From positions 1-64,000 of the forward strand of contig NZ_FNAU01000007.1 in assembly GCF_900102025.1 (NCBI RefSeq): a DNA stretch of 64,000 nucleotides. The letters are read 5' to 3'. Of the stretch, positions 7,693 to 15,632 are shown one piece after another. How positions within the stretch are numbered: the stretch's first letter is position 1; each line of letters opens with the position of its first letter. The notes beneath the pieces are model-generated. The model made no database searches and was not told the origin of the DNA. It saw only the letters and a program-made list of their open reading frames with translations. Source of the DNA: Actinobaculum suis. GTDB taxonomy: Bacteria; Actinomycetota; Actinomycetes; Actinomycetales; Actinomycetaceae. The translations under genes and the position numbers were made by a program.

Positions 7693-10600
7693 ATGAAAAA
7701 AGAGGGGATGCCACGCCCGTGGAAAGCATTCGCGGTCACCGTGGCAACATTGGCACTTACCGTATCGCCCCTAACGGTATCTGCCACACCGGTGCACGGC
7801 GAACAGAGCTCGCCGAGCTCGGCACAACAAACTGAAACCACCGCGCCCACGATAGAAACGCAAGAGCGAGCCGCACCGGCCGAGCAAACAGCACCGGCCG
7901 AGCAAGCCGCGCCGGCCGAGCAAGCCGCGGAAAATACTGACCCGGGTGCACAAAACTCCGATAGCTCGGCAAAAACGCCGGAAGCTTCCGGCGCTGTGAC
8001 TAATCCTGCCGCAGAGTCGGTAGCTAACACAGCAGAAAATGACGAGGCTACAACCGCTGAAAATGGCAAGGAAGCCACCGCGGAGAAAAACTCGCCGGCT
8101 GAAAAAGAACTCACTTTGCGCAATACCTTGCCCGAATATGAGCTTCCAGGAAAGCACGTAACAGATGTTATGAAAGCTCCGGGTACCGAACGGCAGTACC
8201 TGGGCCAACCAGATCTGATTCGTACTCGCACTGGTCGACTCATTTCTGCTTTCCCGCAAGGCCACGGGCACGGACCACTCATCATGATGGTCTCCGACGA
8301 TGAAGGAGAAACCTGGAAGGAAAAAACTAACACTCCCGAATCTTGGAAGGGATCCCAAGAAACCCCCACGCTTTTTGTACTCCCGCTAGCCGAGGGTAAA
8401 GAACGCCTGATGCTGGTTACCGCCAACCCTGGTTGGGGCCGCGATAGTGCGGGTTTCCAGTACGGCTGGAATACCTCTTATTCTGATGACAACGGCGAAA
8501 CGTGGACGGAATACAAGCACTGGTATCCGCGCCGTGCCGCAGACAACAAAGACAATGACGCAATTGTGGCAATGGCTTCTCTGGTGCAATTGCGTGACGA
8601 AGCAGGTAACCCGATCCCCAAGTGGATGGGTGTTTACCACAACCACGATTTCGTCAATTTCAAGACCTATTTGACGTTTGAAAATGGCGTTGAGAACTGG
8701 ACCGAACCAGAGCCTTATCTGGCGAAGTATCGCGATAAGGAGTCCGCCTGGCAGATGTGCGAAATCGGTATGTTCCGTTCTCCGGACGGGAAACGGATCG
8801 TTGGCATTTCGCGCAGTCAATCGCACAATAATTTGCCCGGGATGATCTACTCCGATGACGAAGGTGAAACCTGGTCCGAACCGGTTTCCATGCCAGGTTC
8901 TTTGGCTGGTGAACGGCACAAGCCCACATATGATCCGGTGAGCGGACGCGTAGTTATTCCAATGCGGGAAATCCGCTACGACCTCAATGGCAACAACAAA
9001 TTTGATGGTCCAAATGACTGGCGGGCCGGCAACTGGGTTGCTTGGGTTGGTACATACGAACAACTCATGAACCGTGAAGACGGCGAGTACCGCATTCTGC
9101 TTGGCCGTGATTACGCAAACAACCGTTACGGTGGGGATACCGGGTACACCGGCGTCGTCACGCTGCCGGATGGCACGTTTATTATGCATTCCTACGGCCA
9201 CTGGGATGAAGCTTTCTCTAAATCCTGGGTGGATCCGAAGCGCAAGAGCTATTTGGTAACTACAGACCTTGCTTATATCAAACAAGCAAAGTTCCGGCTC
9301 GCGGACGTGGAAGAAGCCCAGCAAGCAAGTGAGGGTTCACAAGGCGAGGTAGAGGTTCTTAACCCGAAGTTCTTGCAGGTGTCTTTGGAACGTACAGATG
9401 ATCTTGGCGCACCTGTTATGGAAGGCGATACGCTCACCTTCAAGATCACCTATAAGAACCTTTCTGATCGGACTATTACCGCCTACCCGGATTCCACGAA
9501 TCTGGATAACGTTCTTACAAGTCACAATAAGAACTGCCGGTGGGGCAAGCTGCTGGCTGGAGATACAAAGGGATGCCCGTTCCCGACCTATAAGGTGACT
9601 GCAGAAGACGTTGCAGCGGGAACCTTCACACCTTGGGTATCTTTCCGTGCGACGACGGACGCGGCCGGAAACGACGTACTCGAGCCCAATATTCGCGCGG
9701 AAGCCGAACCGATCAAGGTGGTTCCCGGGAAGCGGGAGAAGGAAGATCCGGCGGCCACTCCCGCCCAGCGTGGCGATATGGAAGCGGTGCGCTTGGCCCG
9801 AGCGGGCGATGATTACACTTGCTACCGGATTCCGGCTCTAGCTAAGGCAAAGAACAGCTGGCTGCTGGCCGCCTATGATGGCCGGCCCGGTTCTTGTGCG
9901 GATGCCCCGAACCCGAATTCGATTGTGCTTCGCATTTCTAAAGACGGCGGCGCTTCCTGGGAAAAGCCCACGGAAATTGCTACCGGCCATGGCACTATGC
10001 AGTCGGCCGATAAGTACGGCTATTCGGATCCGTCCTTCATAGTCAATGAGAAGACTGGCCGCATTCACGCTTTCTTCGTGAAGTCGTATGATGCACGCTT
10101 CCAGGATTCGCATGCTGGTACCGATCCAGACCAGCGCAATGCCTTGCACGCCGTGGTCGCCCATTCGGACGATAACGGTCTGAACTGGAGCGAACCGAAA
10201 GATATCACCGCGGCAATCACCAAGGATCCGGCTACGCGTTCCCGCTTCGCGGCTTCCGGTGCCGGTATTCAGATGAAGTACGGTGAACATGCCGGCCGGC
10301 TCGTCCAGCAGTACACAATGACGCAAGCAAACGGCAACTATGCCGCCGTTTCCGTATTCTCTGACGACGATGGCGAAACCTGGCAAGCAGGTGAACTGTT
10401 CGGCGTCGGCATGGATGAAAACAAGGTGGTAGAACTTTCCGACGGCCGGCTTATGGTCAACTCGCGGCCAAGTTCCGGGCCGAACTATCGGAAGGTAGCG
10501 ATTTCGGAAGATGGCGGCCAAACCTACGGGGACGTGTGGGTGGAAACCCAACTGCCGGACCCGCGCAATAACGCCTCCATCATCCGTGCCTTCCCGGATG

Positions 10601-12606
10601 CCCCGCAAGGTTCGCCGGAAGCGCGCGTGCTTCTCTACTCCTCGTCTTCCCCGCAAGGGCGCCAAAACGGCCTGGTTCGTATTTCTTACGACGACGGCGC
10701 TACCTGGTCGCGCGGAACCCAGTTCAACACTGGCTACATGGCCTATTCGACCATGGCCGCGCTCGGTGACGGCCGCTACGGCATCCTCTACGAAGGCGGT
10801 TCGGGTAACTACACGAACGACATCATGTTCGCCACCTTCGGCCTGGACTGGATCGGGGCACTCCCGTTAGCTTCCGGTAACCCGGAAAGCGCTGTGCATC
10901 GCGGTGCCGATTCGACTATTTCCTTCACCCTCACGAACCTGGGTAAGGAAGCGCTCACCGGGCTCACTTTGATGCCAAACCTGCCCTCTGGGTGGCAAGC
11001 CAAGACAGACCAGGTGGAAGTACCGACTTTGGAACCTGGTAAGGAAACCAAGGTGGAAGTGCCGGTAACAATCCCGGCGGGAGCTTCCGATGGGGAATAC
11101 CCGATCTTCGGGCTCGTGACCCGCGAAATCGACGGTAAGGAACAGCTGAGTAATGCGCGGGCACATGCCAAGCTGACGGTGCGGGAAGGCGAAAGCAACC
11201 CGGTAGCTGTCAAGGTAACGCTCGCTTCGGAATTGCCGGCCGAAACCTCCAAGGATAATAATGGTACAAGCAACCTGTTCGATAATGATCCGGCCACTAT
11301 CTGGCACACCCCGTGGGGTCAGCAAGCCAGCCTGCCGATGAATATTGATCTGCAGTTGGAAAAGCCCACCCGCGTGGTCCGGGTAGAAATACTGCCGCGC
11401 GGCAGCGGCGGTTCCAATGGCCGTATTTCTGATGCCGAACTGTGGGTGGGGCCGGATGCCGAAAACCTGCACCAGGTGGCTTCGAGCCAGTTCCCGAACT
11501 CCGCGCAGCCGGCAAACTTCTTCCTCGATGAAGAAGTCTCTTACGTGCGTATCAAGGTGACGGGAACCCACGGTGACGGCAGTGCTAACCGCTATGTTTC
11601 CGCCGCCGAGCTCGGCGTCTACACGATGCCGGCCGCAACCACCACCGATACCGAAGAAGGTACTGAAGGTGGCACCGAAGGCGGCGACCAAGGTGGAAGC
11701 CAGGGTGGCGACCAAGGTGGCGATCAGGGTGGCGACCAGGGTGGAAGCCAGGGTGGCGACCAGGGCGGCGACCAGGGTGGCGACCAGGGCGGTGACCAGG
11801 GAGGCACCGGTAGCGATACCGAAACCCCCGCGCCTACGCCAAAGCCGGATACACCTGCGCCAGCGCCTGCGCCAGCGCCTGCTCCTGCTCCGGCCAAGCG
11901 CGGCGTGTGGGCCGAGAAGAACGACCCGCGCGGTATGTTCTACGTGAACGCTTGGGGTCAGGGCCAGGCTGATCGCACGGTCAACTACGGCAACCCGGAT
12001 GATGAGATCATCTTCGGTGATTGGGATGGCGACGGCGTGGATACGCCCATGGTGCGCCGCGGCAATACCTTCCTCGGTACCAATCGTTTCGGGGGAGTAG
12101 CCGAGTTCGAATTCACCTATGGTTCGCCCGAAGATACCCGCGTGCTCGTGGGTGATTTCAACGGCGATGGTAAGGACACGATCGCGGTGGTGCGTGGCAA
12201 CCAGGTACTGGTTCGCAACAGCCTCACCTCCGGCGTCGCCGATGCGACCTACGCTTACGGCAACCCGGGCGATGAAATTCTGGTTGGAGATTGGAACGGG
12301 ACCGGTAAAGACACCTTGTTGGCCGTGCGCGGCAACCGGTTCTTCGTGCAAGCCAAGCTCACGGACAGCGTGGCCACGCACGAATTCGCCTACGGAAACA
12401 ATAGTGATAAGCCGATCGCTGGCGATTGGAACGGCGACGGGCGGGATACCGTGGGCGTGGTGCGCGGCAACCACTTCTACCTGCAAAACGGGCTGCGCAC
12501 CGGCGTTGCGGATGAAGTCCATGCGTACGGCAACGCCAAGGACTCAGTCCATATCGGTGACTGGGACGGCGACGGCATCGCCACCCCGGCAGTCGACCGC
12601 CGCTAA
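7693..12606 (+). CDS. Large secreted sialidase with two beta-propeller domains, CBM32-like and GDWDGDG repeat domains
   Basis: Secreted exo-sialidase removing terminal sialic acid from host glycans. Order (residues from ATG 7693): signal peptide 1-34; Glu/Ala-rich linker; first six-bladed-propeller domain ~140-540 with three Asp-boxes (SDDEGETW type); Ig-like domain ~550-680; canonical GH33 domain ~694-1056 with YRIPAL (first catalytic Arg), DGRPGSC, GRLVQQ, NSRP, the late Tyr/Glu region YSTMAAL...YEGG and five Asp-boxes; NEW3-like domain ~1059-1166; F5/8C (CBM32-like) domain ~1169-1316; (GGDQ)n and Pro-Ala linkers ~1319-1400; five copies of a roughly 50-residue unit containing GDWDGDGxDT to the end. 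No LPXTG. The start with GAAAGGGA upstream is preferred to an in-frame TTG at 7663. The first propeller lacks an obvious RIP motif, so its activity is uncertain. Confidence 0.9.
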   Translation: MKKEGMPRPWKAFAVTVATLALTVSPLTVSATPVHGEQSSPSSAQQTETTAPTIETQERAAPAEQTAPAEQAAPAEQAAENTDPGAQNSDSSAKTPEASGAVTNPAAESVANTAENDEATTAENGKEATAEKNSPAEKELTLRNTLPEYELPGKHVTDVMKAPGTERQYLGQPDLIRTRTGRLISAFPQGHGHGPLIMMVSDDEGETWKEKTNTPESWKGSQETPTLFVLPLAEGKERLMLVTANPGWGRDSAGFQYGWNTSYSDDNGETWTEYKHWYPRRAADNKDNDAIVAMASLVQLRDEAGNPIPKWMGVYHNHDFVNFKTYLTFENGVENWTEPEPYLAKYRDKESAWQMCEIGMFRSPDGKRIVGISRSQSHNNLPGMIYSDDEGETWSEPVSMPGSLAGERHKPTYDPVSGRVVIPMREIRYDLNGNNKFDGPNDWRAGNWVAWVGTYEQLMNREDGEYRILLGRDYANNRYGGDTGYTGVVTLPDGTFIMHSYGHWDEAFSKSWVDPKRKSYLVTTDLAYIKQAKFRLADVEEAQQASEGSQGEVEVLNPKFLQVSLERTDDLGAPVMEGDTLTFKITYKNLSDRTITAYPDSTNLDNVLTSHNKNCRWGKLLAGDTKGCPFPTYKVTAEDVAAGTFTPWVSFRATTDAAGNDVLEPNIRAEAEPIKVVPGKREKEDPAATPAQRGDMEAVRLARAGDDYTCYRIPALAKAKNSWLLAAYDGRPGSCADAPNPNSIVLRISKDGGASWEKPTEIATGHGTMQSADKYGYSDPSFIVNEKTGRIHAFFVKSYDARFQDSHAGTDPDQRNALHAVVAHSDDNGLNWSEPKDITAAITKDPATRSRFAASGAGIQMKYGEHAGRLVQQYTMTQANGNYAAVSVFSDDDGETWQAGELFGVGMDENKVVELSDGRLMVNSRPSSGPNYRKVAISEDGGQTYGDVWVETQLPDPRNNASIIRAFPDAPQGSPEARVLLYSSSSPQGRQNGLVRISYDDGATWSRGTQFNTGYMAYSTMAALGDGRYGILYEGGSGNYTNDIMFATFGLDWIGALPLASGNPESAVHRGADSTISFTLTNLGKEALTGLTLMPNLPSGWQAKTDQVEVPTLEPGKETKVEVPVTIPAGASDGEYPIFGLVTREIDGKEQLSNARAHAKLTVREGESNPVAVKVTLASELPAETSKDNNGTSNLFDNDPATIWHTPWGQQASLPMNIDLQLEKPTRVVRVEILPRGSGGSNGRISDAELWVGPDAENLHQVASSQFPNSAQPANFFLDEEVSYVRIKVTGTHGDGSANRYVSAAELGVYTMPAATTTDTEEGTEGGTEGGDQGGSQGGDQGGDQGGDQGGSQGGDQGGDQGGDQGGDQGGTGSDTETPAPTPKPDTPAPAPAPAPAPAPAKRGVWAEKNDPRGMFYVNAWGQGQADRTVNYGNPDDEIIFGDWDGDGVDTPMVRRGNTFLGTNRFGGVAEFEFTYGSPEDTRVLVGDFNGDGKDTIAVVRGNQVLVRNSLTSGVADATYAYGNPGDEILVGDWNGTGKDTLLAVRGNRFFVQAKLTDSVATHEFAYGNNSDKPIAGDWNGDGRDTVGVVRGNHFYLQNGLRTGVADEVHAYGNAKDSVHIGDWDGDGIATPAVDRR
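11650..11812 (+). repeat. 12-bp tandem repeat encoding (GGDQ/GGSQ)n linker
   Basis: Repeated GGTGGCGACCAG-type units code for Gly-Gly-Asp-Gln and Gly-Gly-Ser-Gln, about a dozen copies with synonymous changes. The unit is a multiple of three, so copy number can change without breaking the frame. It links the F5/8C domain to the C-terminal repeats. Confidence 0.85.
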
Positions 12607-12672
12607 ACCTGGCCGGTGCCGGCACCGCGAAATCTGATACAAAACCGGCACCGTTAGACCGGCTGTAACCAG

Positions 12673-12709
12673 CGGGAGGGGCAGAACCACTACGGTTCTG
12701 CCCCTCCCG
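12673..12709 (+). terminator. Strong intrinsic terminator after the sialidase
   Basis: A perfect 16-bp stem CGGGAGGGGCAGAACC, loop ACTAC, then the complement, followed by TTTACTATT. It closes the sialidase as a single-gene unit. Confidence 0.9.
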
Positions 12710-12857
12710 TTTACTATTGCCGAAGATGCCCGCCTCCATGGAAACCGTGCTAGCAAAGAGGCCTAAATGAGAGTGCTGTTGATATAAGGACAGAGCAACA
12801 ATTCATTTTCCCCTGTCTCACGCCAAATGTGTCGGAGGTCCCGGCTAAGGTATACAC

Positions 12858-13868
12858 ATGGAACTGACGGGGAATTTTGGTGCGGGACTATTGGGCGCGA
12901 AAGCGCGGGGAAGCAGAGCCGGGAAATCCCGGCCCGGAACAAGGAATCCCCGCGTGGATCCAATCGCGGCAGGGGCGCGTGGTTTAGCACAACTGATTGC
13001 CGGGCGTGGCCCGGCAGCACCTTTAGGTACCGCGAAAGCGGTCAATACAGTACTGATCACGCAAGCTAAGCGGGCACGCAATTTGATTCCGCGGCTTACC
13101 GAATTAGACGTCGATCTTTCCGAGGTGCGGGTGGGGGCCGTGAGTCGAGCAGATTGGTTGGACGGAGCCTCCTCGGCCGCACAACGCACGATTGGTGATG
13201 TTTCTGGTCTGCCGGAAGTACCGTTGGTACCGCTCATTTATTCCTTCATGGCACGAAATGTAATGGGCCAATACGAACCAATAACGGATACGATCATGCT
13301 CGTTTCGCCTAATCTCTACCATTTCGAACGCGAATACGGCCTAGAGCGAGAAGAACTAGCTTTGTGGACGGCCGCGCACGAGTTCACCCATGCCGCGCAG
13401 TACCGGGTAGCCCCGTGGATACAAGAAACCTTGGCCGGCTATGTAATTAGCGGCGTCAACAAGGGCGATAAAAAGGCGACTGAAAACATCAACGCCCTAA
13501 TGAGCCTGCTCGAGGGTCACGCCGAATACATTATGAATACCGTCCCGCACCGGATAGTTCCATCCCGCCGCCGTCTCGATATGTCAATGCTCGATCGGCG
13601 CAACCGCCGTTCCCGTTTGCAACACGTATTCGAATGTTTTGGGCTCAACTCGAAAGCCGAACAGTACCAGCAGGGCCGCGCCTTCGTGCAGGCTGTGGTT
13701 GCACAAGTTGGCCTGCACGGTCTTAACCAGGTGTGGGAAAAGAGCGAGAACGCTCCTACCCTGTACGAAATCTATCGCCCCTCTCTCTGGGTCGAACGGG
13801 TGGTATATGGCGCGAGCGAAGAAGAAGCAGCAGAAAACAGCCAGGGCAGCCAGGGAGTCGCCCAATGA
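12858..13868 (+). CDS. Zinc-dependent metalloprotease of the actinobacterial DUF2342 family
   Basis: A predicted zincin, 336 residues. The metal-binding motif HEFTH is at residues 174-178 (AAHEFTHAAQ), and a downstream EGHAEYIM supplies the probable third ligand (Glu) of the DUF2342/zincin_2 family. This family is found almost only in actinobacteria and has no settled substrate; some annotations link it loosely to F420, which I would not adopt. No signal peptide is seen, so it is probably cytoplasmic. The ATG at 12858 is used, with AAGG nearby. Its TGA overlaps the tilS ATG (ATGA), which indicates translational coupling. The metalloprotease-tilS-hpt-ftsH order is the conserved actinobacterial one. 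Confidence 0.85.
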   Translation: MELTGNFGAGLLGAKARGSRAGKSRPGTRNPRVDPIAAGARGLAQLIAGRGPAAPLGTAKAVNTVLITQAKRARNLIPRLTELDVDLSEVRVGAVSRADWLDGASSAAQRTIGDVSGLPEVPLVPLIYSFMARNVMGQYEPITDTIMLVSPNLYHFEREYGLEREELALWTAAHEFTHAAQYRVAPWIQETLAGYVISGVNKGDKKATENINALMSLLEGHAEYIMNTVPHRIVPSRRRLDMSMLDRRNRRSRLQHVFECFGLNSKAEQYQQGRAFVQAVVAQVGLHGLNQVWEKSENAPTLYEIYRPSLWVERVVYGASEEEAAENSQGSQGVAQ

Positions 13869-14947
13869 TGGCTGGGCCACCGCCTGCTTTTGCGCAAGCA
13901 CGGCGCACCCTGCGCCGCTTGCTCGCCGAAACCGGGCTACCGGCCGGCACCCATTTGGTGGTTGCCGTTTCCGGCGGATCAGATTCCTTAGCCTTAGCTC
14001 ATGCCGCGCTTTTCGTGGGCCGGCGCGAAGGCTACCCGGTATCCACAATCACGGTGGACCACGGGATCCGGCCCGAATCTGCCGCGGAAGCTACACAAGT
14101 AGCTCACACTATGCGCGAATGGGGAGCTTCTGAGGCTCGGGTCGCCAAAATCGAACTCTCGGCAGCTGCATCCAGCCCGGAAGGGAGCGCCCGGACCGGC
14201 CGTTACCGCGCCATTGCCGCCTACGCACGCGAAATCGCGGGCGCTAGCCAGCTTCTGAGCACTGGTCTTTCAGCTTCGAGTTTTCTGCCCGGCGTGGCCG
14301 TACTGCTGGGCCACACCATGAATGACCAAGCCGAGACGGTGCTTTTGGGGCTCGGCCGCGGCTCGGGGGCGCGGTCTTTAGCGGGCATGGCCCCAGCCGG
14401 CCCGCTCCCAGAACATGCGGACCTGCTTGCCTTGCGCCCGCTCCTGGATATCACGCGCGAAGATTTACAGGAAGCACTGGCCGCAGAACAAATTTCCTGG
14501 GTTGATGACCCAAGCAACCGGCCCGATGGGCCCTGGCGGTCAGCTAGCGGAGAATCCCTCACCCGCGCAGCCATTCGCCACCAAGCCCTCCCGGCACTGC
14601 GGGACGTACTAGGCCCGGGAACCATGCAGGCCTTGGCACGCACCGCCAAACTCTTGCGCCGCGATAGCGAATACCTGGAAAGCACCGCCGAAAATATTGC
14701 CCGCCGCCTCGCCGCAGGCGAGCGGGGTGAGTACGGCGTCGGCGAACTAAAACAGCTCCCGCCAGCACTGCGTTCGCGCGTGCTGCGAATCTTGGCACAA
14801 TGGGCAGGTGCCCAGGAACTAACTTTTGCGCACACGCAAGCCCTGGAAGCGCTCGTTACCGGCCCGGGCGGAACGCGGCAAACTGATCTTCCCGGGGTGA
14901 AAGCGGTGAGAAGTAACAACCAGTTGCGCTTCGAAGGCATAAAGTAG
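13865..14947 (+). CDS. tilS: tRNA(Ile)-lysidine synthetase
   Basis: It attaches lysine to C34 of the CAU-anticodon tRNA(Ile), changing decoding from AUG to AUA; essential in most bacteria. The PP-loop ATP-binding motif SGGSDS sits at residues 36-41 (VAVSGGSDS), followed by the conserved VDHGIRPES and later GHTMNDQAETVLLGL. The start ATG at 13865 overlaps the upstream stop as ATGA. At 360 residues it is normal for actinobacterial TilS, which often has a reduced C-terminal part. It belongs to the same transcription unit as the metalloprotease and hpt. Confidence 0.92.
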   Translation: MMAGPPPAFAQARRTLRRLLAETGLPAGTHLVVAVSGGSDSLALAHAALFVGRREGYPVSTITVDHGIRPESAAEATQVAHTMREWGASEARVAKIELSAAASSPEGSARTGRYRAIAAYAREIAGASQLLSTGLSASSFLPGVAVLLGHTMNDQAETVLLGLGRGSGARSLAGMAPAGPLPEHADLLALRPLLDITREDLQEALAAEQISWVDDPSNRPDGPWRSASGESLTRAAIRHQALPALRDVLGPGTMQALARTAKLLRRDSEYLESTAENIARRLAAGERGEYGVGELKQLPPALRSRVLRILAQWAGAQELTFAHTQALEALVTGPGGTRQTDLPGVKAVRSNNQLRFEGIK

Positions 14948-15080
14948 CAAGGTACACGGCACGCGCGCGCCGCGGTTCTGTAACGTGTACACACGTACAT
15001 CCGGAAACTGGCACAGCCAGCCCGCCGGAAATAAACAACCCACCCGGCGCAGGAAGGCGCGGGCGAAGAAAGGAGAGTCG

Positions 15081-15632
15081 GTGGACGCGACCGATATGGG
15101 CGATAAGCTTGAGCACATCCTGATTACCGAGGAACAAATCCAGGAAAAGCTCACCGAAATGGCCGCCGCCATTGACCGCGATTACGACGGTGATCTACTA
15201 GTAGTGGGCGTGCTCAAAGGAGCCGTCATGGTGATGGCAGACCTCGTCCGCAAAATCCATTCCCCCCTGCACATGGACTGGATGGCGGTTTCCAGCTACG
15301 GCAAGGGCACAAAATCTTCCGGGGTAGTGCGGATCCTCAAAGATCTGGACACAGACGTTACCGGCCGGCACGTGCTCATCGTGGAAGATATTATCGATTC
15401 CGGCCTCACCCTCGACTGGCTGAAACGCAACCTTTTGCAACGCGGTGCCGGCAGCGTCCGCATCGCCACCATTTTGCGCAAGCCAGATGCGCTTAAGGTT
15501 GATGTGCATGTAGATTACGTAGGTTTTGACATTCCTAATGAATTTGTGGTGGGCTACGGGCTCGACTACGCGGAAGATTACCGCCATTTGCCATTCGTTG
15601 GCACACTCGCACCCCACGTGTACGGAGGTTAA
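15081..15632 (+). CDS. hpt: Hypoxanthine phosphoribosyltransferase
   Basis: Purine salvage: converts hypoxanthine (and guanine) with PRPP to IMP or GMP. The PRPP-binding loop is VLIVEDIIDSGLT, and the family features VVGVLKGAVMVMADL and VGYGLDYAE are present. GTG at 15081 is preferred because AAGGAGAG lies five bases upstream; earlier in-frame starts would add an unrelated basic leader. This gives 183 residues, the standard size. ftsH starts at the base after its stop codon, so the genes are tightly coupled. Conserved tilS-hpt-ftsH order supports the call. Confidence 0.93.
   Translation: MDATDMGDKLEHILITEEQIQEKLTEMAAAIDRDYDGDLLVVGVLKGAVMVMADLVRKIHSPLHMDWMAVSSYGKGTKSSGVVRILKDLDTDVTGRHVLIVEDIIDSGLTLDWLKRNLLQRGAGSVRIATILRKPDALKVDVHVDYVGFDIPNEFVVGYGLDYAEDYRHLPFVGTLAPHVYGG

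Noticed and set aside
10867-12522. 551-codon opposite-strand frame in the sialidase gene
   Set aside because: Mirrors the repetitive 3' half of the sialidase; the protein is low complexity without family features.
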